A stretch of DNA of 64,000 nucleotides from Coenobita brevimanus (GCA_032717465.1 CM064632.1:25301249-25365248); one strand, 5' to 3'. Positions 23,401-35,267 are shown, counted from the stretch's first letter. A program made the numbers and translations. Notes: generated by a model from the sequence alone, not told the origin.

Positions 23401-23702
23401 GAAATGAGACAGTATACAGAAGTCATCATCATCATCATCATCATCACCATACCGTTTACCTTGCTTCCATCGGCTTGGGAGTCTTACTAACTCTCTTCCT
23501 TAGCCATTAATATTGCCTCTTATATTTTATTAATTTCTCCTCAACGAACCACCACTTATAACAAACCCAAAAGCTACTGGTCATAATATTATTGGGTCGG
23601 ATTTCTGGTAGTTCTCTAATGGTCGGCCCAACTCCAGAATTCCTCTTTTATCTAACACAGAGGAGTATAATATGTAGCCAAAAGTGACATATGGCAGATT
23701 TT
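23233..23702. repeat. ATC and CA microsatellites, no gene
   Basis: The interrupted ATC repeat resumes after the LTR, with CAG/GCG interruptions. A (CA)n tract lies at 23336-23398 and a short ATC tract near 23424-23446. The remainder is unremarkable. Confidence 0.85.
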
Positions 23703-23927
23703 GGCCTGTATTCTTCTCGGTTAAGAACGCTTCCTAACACCATTTCCTAGGCGATTATTTTGAATATCAGACTTTACTGTCTCTTTGTGTGCTACTTAAA
23801 TCCTTCCATTATTGCCGTACTCTGTACCAAGTAACGTACAAAAAGATATTAACCACCCATATCAAAAAATAAATCGCTAAGGAAAGGATGTTAGGGATCT
23901 GCCTTAACCAACGAGAGTACGGGTGTA
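23703..23927. repeat. MITE family C, complete copy
   Basis: A 225-bp element with long imperfect inverted ends. The left end is GGCCTGTATTCTTCTCGG with CTTCCTAACACCATTTCCTA. The right end is GCTAAGGAAAGGATGTTAGG with AACCAACGAGAGTACGGG. The interior is AT-rich and has no coding content. Confidence 0.8.
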
Positions 23928-24413
23928 AGGGTTATTTGAGCATACAAATAGCTTTTACATGTTTGGACTTCTTCGGATAAGGGAGTAAATATATTACTGT
24001 TACTATATTTATTTTAATTAGCATATGTTACTAGACTTATTATAATTCTCATATATGTTACTAGACTTATTCGCATACTTGTTACCGACATAATATTATT
24101 CGCATATTTACTAATTATTATAATTAGCACTAGACTTATATTTTTTTTTTTTTTTGCAGGTAAGTCGTGTTCTCTTCCTGCCATACTGCAAGAGTTGTAA
24201 GTACGAAGGCACATTTAATATAACACCAAATTATGCAATGGCTTAGACATCCTATACTCTGTTCACTTTACCTTGGCCTAAAATTGCCATCCTTCCATCT
24301 TGAATGCTGAGTTATAACAATCACATAAATGCGCGACTGACGAGGAAAGGGTTCACACCCCCCAGACCTCGACACACAACTGTCACTTTGTAATCCACGT
24401 CACTACTTAGGCC

Positions 24414-24415
<2 letters not shown>
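23928..24415. repeat. AT-rich DNA with a partial MITE family B
   Basis: At 24262-24345 there is one end of family B in inverse orientation (TTCACTTTACCTTGGCCTAA, TCTTGAATGCTGAGTTATAA). Between 24010 and 24130 there are short repeats of GCATATGTTACTAGACTTAT type. No gene. Confidence 0.6.
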
Positions 24416-24454
<39 letters not shown>

Positions 24455-24455
24455 C

Positions 24456-24498
<43 letters not shown>

Positions 24499-24500
24499 CC

Positions 24501-24591
<91 letters not shown>

Positions 24592-24600
24592 TTATTTATT
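24416..24600. repeat. (TA)n microsatellite, four blocks separated by GGCCCCA
   Basis: TA tracts of about 30-60 bp alternate with short GC-rich interruptions of the same type (AGGCCC, AGGCCCC, GCCCC). This suggests amplification of a compound unit. Confidence 0.95.
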
Positions 24601-25029
24601 ACGAGGGCCGTGAGGCAGGAAAGCATCTCTTTGTTTACTTATCCAGTGAAGGCCGATCGAGTAATTGAAAATTGAATTTTCATGTCCACAGTTTTGAAAC
24701 TTTGGTAGAAGTTACCCACTGTACACCAACATACACCAGTGGTAGCAGAGAGTATTCCTGTACAGTGCTGAAAATCTGTTTATTTAATCAATCATCTATG
24801 TCTTTCTATATCTATATATGTCCGTATCTCATCTGTGTATCTATATTTATCTCTCTGTATCTATCTTACTGTCTGCATGTATTATCAATATGTATTTCTA
24901 CATGTCTGTTTATTAAATACCTATCTGTATACATAAATATCAGTTTCTTTATCGTTAATCTGTCTGTCTCTGTATTCTTATGAAGGCTATCTGTTTATGT
25001 TTTTAATGCCAGATGTTATCACGAGGGGC
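24601..25029. other. No gene; TCTGTATCTATCT-rich sequence
   Basis: This is a pyrimidine-biased stretch with irregular TATCT/TGTCT repeats. I recognise no coding region. Confidence 0.5.
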
Positions 25030-25140
25030 TGGCCAGGACAAATCGCCTCCACATCTCCATGTCCTCGGCCATCACCCTGCCCTCCCTTCATTTTACACAG
25101 CTCTCTTTCATATACCCCGCCACCACCACCACTCTTTCAT
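25030..25140 (-). mobile_element. RTE-like LINE 3' coding fragment
   Basis: The plus-strand text (CAAATCGCCTCCACATCTCC, CACCCTGCCCTCCCTTCATT, CTCTTTCATATACC) aligns with 43770-43870 of the full LINE copy. It covers the last 35 or so codons of the LINE protein, read on the minus strand. It leads directly into the minisatellite that follows. Confidence 0.7.
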
Positions 25141-25870
25141 ATACCACTCCACCACCACCACTCTTTCATATACCACTCCACCACCACCACTCTCATATAC
25201 CCCTCCACCACCACAACTCTTTCATAAACACTTCCATCACCACCAGTCTTTCATATACACCTCCACCACACCACCTTCTTTCATATTCCCCTCCACCACA
25301 CCACCCTCTTTCATATTCCCCTCCACCACACCACCCTCTTTCATATACCTCTCCACCACACCACCCTCTTTCATATACCTCTCCACCACACCACCCTCTT
25401 TCATGTACCCCTCCACCACACCACCCTCTTTCATATACCCCTTCACCACACCACCCTCTTTCATATACCCCTTCACCACACCACCCTCATTCAGATACCC
25501 CTCCAACACACCACCCTCATTCATATATCCCTCCACCACACCACCCTCATTCAGATACCCCCTTCACCACACCACCCTCATTCAGATACCCCTCCACCAC
25601 ACCACCCTTATTAATATACCCCTCCACCACACCACCCTCATTCATATACCCCTCCACCACACCACCCTCATTCATATACCCCTCCACCACACCACCCTTT
25701 TTCATATACACCTCCACTACACCACCCTCTTTCATATACCCCTCCACCACACCACCCAGTACCGTTCCACCACACCACCCTATACCCCTCCACCACACCA
25801 CCCTGTACCGTTCCACCACACCACCCTGTACCGTTCCACCACACCACCCTATACCCCTCCACCACACCAC
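25120..25870 (-). repeat. 30-bp minisatellite derived from the RTE-like LINE
   Basis: About 22-24 units of roughly 30 bp, CTCTTTCATATACCCCTCCA plus a CCACACCACC segment, run through this stretch. Because the unit is 30 bp, all frames repeat every 10 codons. On the minus strand the translated unit is VVEGYMKEGG, which matches the LINE segment VERYMREGGV found at the same relative position in the full copy. The array therefore appears to be an expansion of LINE coding sequence, not an independent gene. Confidence 0.85.
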
Positions 25871-25961
25871 TCACAAATGAAACGCATGTTTTTTTTTTTT
25901 TTTTTTTTTTCTCCCGGCCTATCAACCATTGGGGCCGAAGCCCCTGGTTATTAAGGTCATG

Positions 25962-25995
<34 letters not shown>

Positions 25996-26026
25996 CATTT
26001 AAACATATATACATATATATACAAAC

Positions 26027-26090
<64 letters not shown>

Positions 26091-26129
26091 CCATGCATAC
26101 ATACAGACACACTTTCATGCAAAGGTACA
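25871..26129. repeat. Poly-T, short SINE-like tail and TA/CA microsatellites
   Basis: A 22-bp poly-T (about 25890-25911) adjoins TCTCCCGGCCTATCAACC and an imperfect hairpin, GGGGCC...GGCCCC-like (GGGGCCGAAGCCCC, 25931-25944). On the minus strand this reads as a short element ending in poly-A. Then come (TA)n at 25963-26040 and (CA)n at 26041-26089. Confidence 0.6.
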
Positions 26130-26151
26130 TATATATATAATAATTTTAATC

Positions 26152-26186
<35 letters not shown>

Positions 26187-26337
26187 ATTGTTTTTTCTTG
26201 GTTTTATATTTTTTATACCTTATATTATAAAGAAAAACTAATCTAAAGACCCTAAAACTAATCACCTAAAAGACAAATCGCTAACCTATACTAAATCCTA
26301 CAGAGACAAATAGCTACACCTACACTAATGGTAAAAA

Positions 26338-26765
26338 TACCTCGACTAACAGAACACCATCAACTGCAGATATGTAATGCCTTTCTACATTACATACCTG
26401 CACTTATCACCTGGTGACTGTCAGTCGAGGCACAACCTAATATAGGGGACATCAGTATATGAAAGGGAACCAGACGAGTCAGGAACATTTCCATATACGT
26501 CAGCTGTCGTCCCGAATTAGAATAACTTAAGCAAGATAATATAATGTATTTACATAATTTGTACAAAAAGTGAAGAACCTCACCCAGCAGACCACCATCG
26601 ACTGCAAGTGCCCAATACCTTCCTATATTGCACACTTGCACTCATCAGCTGGTGACTGTCAGGCGAGGAACTTGGCTTAATGTAGGGGACATCTATATTA
26701 GAAATAGATCGGTGGGAGGAGGAACTATTTCAAATATGTCAACTGTCAACCCTAATTAATATTAC
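26338..26765 (-). repeat. Diverged tandem duplication in the LINE 3' region
   Basis: Two segments about 245 bp apart match: 26338-26530 and 26582-26765. Common pieces are CACCATCAACTGCA/CACCATCGACTGCA, CTGGTGACTGTCAG, TAGGGGACATC, and ATACGTCAGCTGTC/ATATGTCAACTGTC. It follows the ORF2 stop in transcription order, so the LINE has a repeated 3' non-coding module. Confidence 0.75.
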
Positions 26766-26817
26766 AATATATACATATTTACTGTTCATAAAAACCATAA
26801 CCACGCAGTAAAAAAAG

Positions 26818-29800
26818 TCACATCACTCTGATCAGTCCGGTCTCTCTCAAGAAAGCCATCAATTTATCAGTCATAACAATGTCCCCATCACCCAGGATGG
26901 TGGAAAGGGTGAAGGGGACGTCTACTGCGCCGCAGTAATTTATAAGTGAAGCACGTTCACGAATAAATCGCCGACAGCGCAGGATGATATGACTAATAGA
27001 TAACACCGCATTACAGATGTCACAGTGCGGTGGGAAGCGTCTTTCCATATATGGTTTTATGTGGGTTAAAATGGTGGCATTAAGCCGTAATCGTGCCAAC
27101 ACTTTTTCTTCTAAGCGACTGGGACGGTTGGCAGTGTCCCAGTCGCCCAGGTACGGCTTACAAGTTGGAATATTTAGTCTGGTCCACTGACCTTGCCACA
27201 GAAGATTTATTGATTTCTTTCTGAGAGATAGACTCGACCGTAGATCACGAGGAACGTCCCAAGTCTCCTCGAGCTCTACAGCCGACTTTGCAAGTAAGTC
27301 AGCCTGCTCATTGCCGTAGATACGACAATGACCAGGCACCCAGATCAGCGTGAATGACTTGTTGCATGAATGCAACTTATTAACGATGCGGCCCTGGATC
27401 TCATGAGAGTCCGTAGTGCAAGAGGCAATTGCCTGAAGGGCTGATTTTGAATCTGAAAATATGACAAATGAGTCATGCCTAGAATTGAGAGCATAGTCTA
27501 TGGCTTTGTCAATAGCAAAAAGTTCTGAAGTAAACACAGATGTATGAGTCGGCAACCGATACCTGAGGGCACATTCAGTCGACCACACACTTGCACCCAC
27601 ACATTCACTTGACTTGGAGCCGTCGGTGTACAATTGATGGGACCCCAAGTGACGAACAATGATGTTACGAAACAAGTGGTGGACCTCCGCCTCCGGCGCC
27701 TTGGCCTTTGGTGCTGGGAGCCATGTGACATCGACTGTAAAGCCGGGTGGCTCCCAAGGCGCTATATTTTTCAGCACCAACTTGTCACAGTCACTGGGAT
27801 CCACATCAAGCTCCTGAGTCAGTAAGTGGAGGCGAACGGCAAGTGGCCAACGCACCCCCCGCAGAAGGTGGTGGTATTGACGCAGGGGAGTACAGGCCAC
27901 ATTGCCGATATTACTTTTCCTTAGCGTCCTTATACCGTAGGACAAGGCCAGGTGGTCACGGCGAATACGGAGGGGAGGCACATTCGCCTCCACTTCCATA
28001 CGAGTCACACGGGTACACTGGACGGCTCCAAGACACATTCGCAAACATTTATTCTGTAACACATCCAATCCTTTCAGAGTGGCATCGGATGCCGAGCCAT
28101 ACACCTGTGCGCCATAGTCTAGCTTTCATCGAATAAGGGACTTATACACCATTAATAAAGATTTTCTGTCGGCACCCCAGGTAGTACCCGCTAGGTACTT
28201 GAGGACATTTAACGGTTTATCACAACGAGCAAGCAAAGTATTAACGTGAAGTTTAAAATTCATTCTACGATCAAAATGTATTCCTAAAAATTTTACAGAA
28301 TTTTGAAAAGGTACCGCCTGATTATCCAAAGTTAAGCACAAATTAGGTACGTTACGATTAGTGAAAACTATAGCGGCACACTTACGTACGGAAAACTTAA
28401 ATCCCCACTGCAAGGCCCATTGGTGGACGGAGTCATGGGCTGCTGGAATCCGCCCAGCCGAAAATTGTGCATTACGGGAAGAGTGCCATATTGCACAATC
28501 GTCAGCGTAGAGCGAGTATTTAAGATTCCTCGGGATGGGAGCTGATGACAGAATATCATTGATCATAATACTAAATAAAGTAGGACTAAGCACACTTCCC
28601 TGTGGCACCCCGTTTCCTGGATAAATATATCCGATGTTACGTTACGGGGCAATTTGACAGAGAAAGTTCTGTCCCTTAAGAAATTTGAAATAAAAACAGG
28701 TAAATTTTCTCTTAAACCATAAGAATAGAGCTTCATTAGTATACCGTTTTGCCAGGTCATGTCATAGGCTTTATGGATGTCCAAGAACACCCCTATCATG
28801 AATTCTTTATTGGCAAATGCCTCTGCAATACATTGCTCCAAATTCATTAAATGATCTAGTGAACTTCTGTATTTACGGAAGCCACATTGTTGATCATTTA
28901 ACAAATTCTTCGACTCTAAAACAAAAAGAAGCCTATTGTTAACCATACGTTCCATGACCTTACATAGACAAGAAGTCAACACAATAGGACGAAATTAAGT
29001 GGGATTCATAAGATGACCAGCCTCTTTGGGTATCGGTATGACGTGCGCAAAGTGCCATGAGTTTGGGAACGTTCGAGACGCCCAAATCTCATTGTACAAT
29101 GCTAACATCTTAATCAGGTTGTCCTGATTAAGATGCTGGATCATGCCGTACGTGATGGTGTCTGGTCCAGGGCTGGTGTCTTTACAGGATTTAAGGGCAA
29201 GGAGCAGTTCATCTAGCGTAAACTCTTGGTTGTACGGGGAGTTTACGTCTTCTGTGGCAAAGTCTAATATCTGTAGCTCAGCCGTGCGTTTATGATGTTG
29301 GAAATGCGGGTCATAATTGGCTGAGCTACTTACATGAGAAAAACTCCTGGCGAGGATGTTAGCAACGTCCACGGGCTCGTCATAGATGTTATTATTTACT
29401 TGCAAGGTGGTGACTGGGAAATATGGGCCTTTATTATTTAATATTCTTATGGTGGACCAGACTTTACGTAATGGTGTTGTACGAGTCACCGTGGACACAA
29501 AGGACCGCCAGGAGTCACGTTTGGCCCTTCTTATTATTCTCCTTGCCTCAACCCGTGCCTGTTTGTATGCAATAAAATTGTTCTCAGTGGGCTGACTATC
29601 AAAAATCCTGTATCTCCTATTGCGTTTTCTTAATGCTTGTCGGCAATCTGGCGTCCACCAATGTGCTCTATGCTTCGCATGAACTGTAGAAGTCTTGGGA
29701 ATAGCAGCCTCAGCTGCGTGTAATATGGATTGGGTTATATTTTCGACCTTAACATCTATGGTCTCCCCAGATATATCTAAATTGGCGATCCTTGAGAAGG

Positions 29801-30502
29801 ATCCCCAATCTGCTTTCTTACAGTTAAATTTTGGAGGTGGATGGTCCGAAATGATGTCGCGTGTATAAGAAAGACAGATGGGTAAATGATCACTTCCCAA
29901 GGAGTCGTCGTAAGGGTCCCACGAGAGATCTTGATGTATACCAGGGGAGGCTAAAGATAAGTCAATGGCCGAAAAGTTACCAGTACGATCATCTACACGA
30001 GTCGCTCTACCATCGTTCAGAAGACAGAGGTTGGACTGTAGTATTAGATCGGCTACTTGCTCCCCACGACCATCAATCCTCAAGCTACCCCATTGATAGT
30101 GATGGGCGTTAAAATCGCCCAACACTAACTTATTTCCAGGCAGATGTTCGACTAGTGAATTTAAAGCATCACTATCAATGGGGCCATGTGGAGGACAGTA
30201 CAGAGAGCAAATAGACAGATACGTGTTAGTAAATTTTACTCTGCACGCGACAGCTTCCAGAGTAGAATTTAGAATCACTTCCGTTTGTGGGTGTGATTTG
30301 TGTGTGTAAATGGCAACTCCGTGACCTTCATATCTTCTATACGAGTGGTAGTGTTTGAACTGTGGAGGATCAGGACGATCCTCCAGGCGCGTCTCCTGTA
30401 AACAAACAACGTCTGGCCTGTGTATAGAAAGCAAGATTGCTATATTTTGTAACTAATTCCCAATACCTCTACAATTCCACTGTAATAGGGTGAATGCGGC
30501 GG
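26818..30502 (-). pseudogene. LINE ORF2: endonuclease, reverse transcriptase, RNase H
   Basis: In order on the minus strand: AP-type endonuclease (WNCRGIGN, VCLQETRLED, LVLGDFNAHH, SDHLPICLSY), RT blocks (SPGPDTITYGMIQHL, QCGFRKYRSSLDHLMNLE, GVFLDIHKAYDMTW, MPQGSVLSPTLFSIM, SLYADDCAIW), RNase H (LYTDGSKSSECVGASVW, FTSELFAIDKAI, FSDSKSALQAI, WVPGHCRIYGNEQADLLAK) and a terminal zinc-like CDIC...H...C motif. The YADD box is intact. Breaks are a TAG near 30462, a TAA at 28995-28997, a frameshift near 28610 and a TGA at 28126-28128. Few changes separate this from an intact ORF, so the copy is not very old. Confidence 0.88.
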
Positions 30503-30503
30503 T

Positions 30504-31839
30504 TTAAGATTTTCGTTGGGGGCCAGTGTGCTTCGTCTTTTTTTGTCGCCCGCCAGAAGGCGAGCGACTACCGGGGGACCTATCCCGGTGCTTGTTCACG
30601 GAAACCTCCATATTATCGTCAATTACGAGGCTCCCTGACTCCCCCGAGGAAGAGCTAACCTTCCTCTCCCTCGCTGGAATGGGAACTGAAAGAACGTGAG
30701 GACGAGATTGTTTTGTGAGGGTGGTCAGATGAATCTTATCAGACTTGTCGGGCTTCGATTTTGGCCGCACCGACTGCGAAGGAGCAGCGGCAGCCTGAGA
30801 GTAAGAAGTGGCGACAGGGATGTCTGTAAGAGAGTTGGAACGTACAGGGGGTCTAGACTTAGAGGTAGGGCATGTGGCATGTGGAGCGAAGGTAAGGTCA
30901 GTCTGTGTCTCCACAGTGCACATCACGGGACGGGACACAACCGCCGATGCATAGGAGACATTAGGCTTGGGAGTTGCATGCAACTCCTTCACCTTCTTCC
31001 TAGCATCGTAAAAGGATATGCCCTCAGTCGCTTTCACTGTGCAGACCTCTTTCTCCTCCTTCCACTTGGGACAAGCCCTAGAGGAAGTGGAGTGAGCATC
31101 CTTACAGTGAAAGCAGCACTCAGTCTCGGATGTACAGTTGTCAGCAGAGTGACCTACAGCCGCACACTTGCCACACACGATGTTGGAAGCCCGACAAGCC
31201 TTTTCATGATGTCCATAGAGCTGACATTTTGAACAACGAAGGGGATTCGGGATGTACGGTCTTACATTTACAATTTCATATCCTACTTTGACATTTATAG
31301 GTAGCAAAACTTTGCCAAAAGTGAGGATAACAGTGGCTGTCTTCGTCCTTACGCCTTCCTGATAACGAGTGATAAATCTGGCATCAATTACATCCTGCTT
31401 AGCAAGTTCCTGTATGATTTCTTCCTCACTCATCACCATGAGATCCCTGCAAGTGATAACACCCTTGCAGGAATTCATGGATGTTGGGATCTTGGCCTCG
31501 ATATCATGACAGTGAAACTTACGCAGCTTTAGCAAGTCTTTCACCTGAGCTGAGTTGAATGTCTTTACTAGGAGGTCTCCATTTCCAAGTTTTTTTTACT
31601 TGTTCCACCTCTCCCGCACAGTGGTCAATCACCTTCTTGACAATGAAGGGATTGAGTCTGGACAGGGGAGTGGAACCTAAAGCATGCAGTGTCACGTAGG
31701 TCGCATTCTCAAGGGGAACTTCAAGTGGGGATCGAGTCTGGCGTCCGTCAGTCTGGGGCCGGTCAGTCACGGTAAGGTGATTATCGTCAGGACTACCTCC
31801 CCCCCTGAAGGGGGGGGAGGCAGTAGGGGCGTCCTCCAT
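30504..31839 (-). pseudogene. LINE ORF1, Gag-like nucleic-acid-binding protein
   Basis: The ATG at 31839 is preferred to the upstream GTG at 31848. Three zinc knuckles lie in the middle: CSKCQLYGHHEKAC, CGKCAAVGHSADNC and CCFHCKDAHSTSSRAC. They are preceded by an RRM-like/PRE region (RDLMVMSEEEIIQELAKQD, VGYEIVNVRPYIPNPLRC) typical of I- and Jockey-type ORF1. A Ser/Pro/Lys-rich tail follows. An extra A in an eight-base A run near 31592 (T run on the plus strand) shifts the frame between the N-terminal part and the rest. ORF1 stops at 30504, just before ORF2. Confidence 0.85.
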
Positions 31840-31844
31840 AGGTA

Positions 31845-31870
31845 CCACTTCCCCCTCGCGGGGGAAGTGG
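31845..31870. promoter_or_regulatory. Perfect hairpin directly upstream of LINE ORF1
   Basis: CCACTTCCCCC pairs with GGGGGAAGTGG around a TCGC loop: 11 perfect pairs, ending five bases before the ORF1 ATG in the minus orientation. A second GC-rich inverted pair (CCTCCCCCC...GGGGGGAGG, 31796-31820) lies just inside ORF1. Any role in translation is inference. Confidence 0.6.
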
Positions 31871-32000
31871 GAAGAAAGAGAAAAACGAGCAAGGGACAGA
31901 GCACCTGGGGAAGACCCACCTAGTCTGAGATTACCCTCTCAAACCACTCTCGGGAGGACGCGCCTGTGTCACCAACACCCCAGAGCGATCAGTGGGGGGT

Positions 32001-32524
32001 ACACTCCAGAGGTGAGTAAGCAAAGGCAATCTCAGGAAACAGATATAGACACTTACTATATCTCTAAAGGGCTGGGAGGAAAATTAGTACTAGCTAACCT
32101 AACTCTCAATCGCTTTATTTACAAAACTAATGCCGGTGGGGCAGCCCTGAAAGCTAGAGGAGAGCCAGAAAAACACGTCCGAACTCCCCACGACCATGCA
32201 TCAAAGTCCCCAAACGCATGTGGGAATACTTAGCCTCTTAAGCAAGATTGACGATTCTGTTAATTTCTCCTTCCTGGCTCTTGTCCCCAACAAATGCTTT
32301 CAAATACCAGTGAAGGTGGAGTAGTTTCCTTTCTTTTTCAAAGACCAATATTCTCGTCAGGTCATTATATTTTTTAGCATCCGTTTGCCTTCTATGGATT
32401 TTTTTTTTTTTTTTTGATAAGGTCAAGGCTGCGTCCACGCCAAATGCTAGGAGGCTACAAGTAAAGTAAAATTACGTGAGGTTTGGAAGAAAATTAGAAA
32501 AAAATCTATACGAGGAGTCTCTCA

Positions 32525-32566
<42 letters not shown>

Positions 32567-32595
32567 TATAATATAATAATAATTATTAATGATAG
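32001..32595. other. No gene; (AAT)n microsatellite at 32525-32573
   Basis: 32001-32235 may belong to the 5' region of the I-type LINE but I cannot show it. After a poly-T run near 32400-32416 there is an (AAT)n tract. No coding signal. Confidence 0.5.
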
Positions 32596-32994
32596 TCAAG
32601 AGTGAGAGCAGTGGAAATGAGTTACTTGAGAGGAGCATGTGAAGTGACGTGGAGGGACAGGTTGACGAATGAAGAAGTGAAGGAACGTTGTGGGGTAGAT
32701 GTGGATGTGGTTGAAAAGATTAGGAGAAATACACTGAGGTGGTTTGGACATGTGGAGAGAATGGAGAATGAAAGACTGACTAAGAGGGTGTATGTAGGTG
32801 GGGTGGAGGGAGGGAGAGGGAGGGGTAGACCGAGGATGAGGTGAAGGGATGGAGTTGAGAGGTATATGAGGGAGGGGGGGGTGAGTTGGGGGGAGGGGAG
32901 TCAAATGGTGGGTGACAGAGTGACCTGGAGGCGTTTTGTCTGCGGCCACCCTTTGCGGGATTAGGGCGTCGGGCTATAGAATAGAATAGAATAA
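32596..32994 (+). mobile_element. RTE-like LINE, 3' fragment
   Basis: It starts at TCAAGAGTGAGAGCAGTGGA and encodes the C-terminal LINE segment (RAVEMSYLRGACEVTWRDRL, NTLRWFGHVERM, GRGRGRPRMR). A stop follows near 32842, with non-coding remnants after it. The tail is TAGAATAGAATAGAAT, different from the GATA tails of the other copies. It is strongly 5'-truncated, next to an AAT microsatellite. Confidence 0.85.
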
Positions 32995-34020
32995 AAACTA
33001 GTAGTAATAATAGTAGCAGTAGTAGTAGTAGTAGTCTGAGACAGGAAAAACAGGACATAAGTAAATCTGCATGTTTGTCGGGCATTACATGGAAGGACAC
33101 TGGGAATCTTTAACAAGTTTCCTCCTCCGTTTTAACCTCGCCCACTTATTATCTTCTGGTGTATCATATTGAGGATATGGGAGAGAGAGAGAAACTGAAA
33201 AGGCATATAAATGAGTCCCCTATGTCGCATCTGTAATATTTTCCTTTCATAAATATAAATAAAGTCATGCTGGCAAAACTATTGCAAAGCGAGTTGCAGT
33301 TTGGTATGATCAGTGGCTCCAGTCCTTATTATTGTTACGTCCTCGTCTCACACTGCCACAGGCTCCAACAGCAGTAGTTCAGTTTAGGAAGGATGTTGTC
33401 CAGTGAGTTGTTCTTCCTAGGATCAGCCTTTCCGTGTAGCCTACAAGAGACCAAGTCAGGCGTTGTATGTAAACACAAGCTTCTCACGTTCGTTGTCTTT
33501 ATTCTTCAAATAATTAAGCTGTCAGTTTCACAAGTCCAGAGCTACACTAACTTCACAAGGCCACGAGTGCAACTAAAACTGACTGAAACTGCTCTGTTCT
33601 CCCCCCCAACCTTTTGTAACATTGCATGATATTCGGATGATCTACCACATACTCGTAGCAGCAACAGTTCCCAAATCGGAGACATCCAAAATATATCAGA
33701 GTTCTCATACGTTACGTACACTCTAAATTCATTAGCATACAGTCTGAAATTAAATTACATAATCTAACAAACAATCATGATAATAAAACGTTGTAGAGAA
33801 AAAGAGAACAAAAATTAATGCATGACTTTACAAAGTGCCTCCTCTCAGCAGCAGGCTATCTGGCAACTCTGACTCGTAACGGTAAAAATGCGAGAACCAA
33901 GAGAAACTTTCCACTGCCACACAACGAACACTCTTGCTTAACATTTTTATTATTATTTATTATTATTGTTATTACTATTATTATTATTATTATTATTATA
34001 ATTAATGATCTATTTATCTA
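32995..34020. other. No gene; (TAG)n and (TTA)n tracts
   Basis: AGTAGTAGT tracts occur near 33000-33034 and TTATTA tracts at 33945-34000. The sequence in between contains no recognisable protein or repeat. Confidence 0.5.
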
Positions 34021-34375
34021 CAGCATGACGCCACAATCCTGCAAGGGGAGGCCGTTTGACTTGGAGTTAGATGTTCTACGGGGAGGGGCACTAACCCTCC
34101 TCCAACCCACTTGTTGACACGTAGGGAACACGTATGGTTGGTTATGTGGTTACAACCCAGCGTTGTAAATGGTTTCCTGGCTTACAGGAAACCATTTGGC
34201 TTGTTACTTAATGTAAAGCCACGTAAAAAGGAAGAAGTAATAAAAAGTGATAGGGAAGATGGGAGATGTAAGATGTGAGAGGTCTGACACAGAAAAAGAA
34301 CGATAAAGGTGTGAAGGAAAAAGTAGGCAACACTACATCAAGTGAGTGGATGATGGTCGCCACTACTTACTACCT
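34021..34375 (+). repeat. Composite repeat sharing a segment with the LINE 5' end
   Basis: GGGGAGGGGCACTAACCCTC followed by CTCCAACCC (34080-34109) matches 46816-46845, the 5' non-coding part of the RTE-like LINE. From 34115 to 34370 it matches 10395-10625 and 13985-14105. This looks like a SINE-like element carrying a module in common with the LINE; the exact structure is unresolved. Confidence 0.5.
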
Positions 34376-34407
34376 ATAATAATAATAATGATAATAATAA
34401 TAATAAT

Positions 34408-34438
<31 letters not shown>

Positions 34439-34485
34439 CCAGCAGCAGCACCACCACCACCATCACCACCACCACCACCACCACC

Positions 34486-34534
<49 letters not shown>

Positions 34535-34565
34535 TTACTAATAGTGCCACTGCTGCTGCTGCCGC
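34376..34565. repeat. Compound trinucleotide microsatellite
   Basis: Successive AAT, AGC, ACC, ACT and TGC tracts without a break. The long hydrophobic or proline-rich frames here are artefacts. Confidence 0.95.
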
Positions 34566-34657
34566 TGCTGCAGGCTTAATAACTAGTATTTTGCCACTAT
34601 TCAGGTACCGTATTATTTTATAGATAAGTAATTTTACATTATTTTTTTCTGAATGCT

Positions 34658-34698
<41 letters not shown>

Positions 34699-34904
34699 GA
34701 AATTTATACATGCATGTTTTATCCAGGTAATACACACATAGTAGATTAACTAAATTTCCTTCCCATCCTGCCTACTAGGCTACTGTATACTCTGTCCATC
34801 TCTACTCACCCTTAGCTGAATAAAGCTAAATAAACCCGTCTCATGATAGCTGCCTTAGAATGGTAGAGGTGTTTGGACCATAAGCTGGGTAATGGTAGTC
34901 CTTT
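34566..34904. other. No gene; (CA)n at 34663-34697
   Basis: A short CA tract is embedded in AT-rich sequence. I see nothing else. Confidence 0.5.
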
Positions 34905-35093
34905 TATTCAAACTGGTCCAGATATTCGTCGTTTTGCTGCTTATTTCACATAGCTCAGTGACAGAAAGACAGGAATACAGCATTCTGTACTGGGCACTTC
35001 TTCATGACTAGTAGCACATTCTGCTGCTGACTTCTGCTTGCAACTCAGCATTCACAACGGAGAGATGGCGGTTTTAGGCCAATTTAAAGTAAA
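34905..35093 (+). repeat. MITE family B, direct copy
   Basis: The ends are TTATTCAAACTGGTCC and GGTTTTAGGCCAATTTAAAGTAAA. The interior matches the family (ACATAGCTCAGTGACAGAA, CTTCTTCATGACTAGTAGCA, AACTCAGCATTCACAACGG). Confidence 0.8.
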
Positions 35094-35211
35094 TAATGCA
35101 GACAGAAATAACATAGATTGCTAAGAAAGCGATATAAACTCACGAGACGTTAGTATTAGTAGACACCAGATACATGAGTTTTCCTGACCATGAGTCGATT
35201 TATGAAGGAGG

Positions 35212-35267
<56 letters not shown>

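Larger units (their letters stand above)
26130..32000 (-). mobile_element. I-type LINE, nearly full length
   Basis: The minus strand holds a 5' non-coding part, ORF1 with zinc knuckles, ORF2 with AP endonuclease, RT and RNase H, and a 3' non-coding part ending in A-rich sequence (T-rich on the plus strand near 26150-26210). RNase H in ORF2 together with a CCHC ORF1 fits the I group of LINEs. The boundaries are approximate, as I found no clear target-site duplication. Damage is light: one homopolymer frameshift in ORF1, and three stops and one frameshift in ORF2. Confidence 0.85.

Noticed and set aside
25013..25954. A 313-codon Pro/Thr/Ser-rich plus-strand frame
   Set aside because: It is the minisatellite read on the opposite strand to its LINE ancestor; all frames are open because the unit length is a multiple of three.
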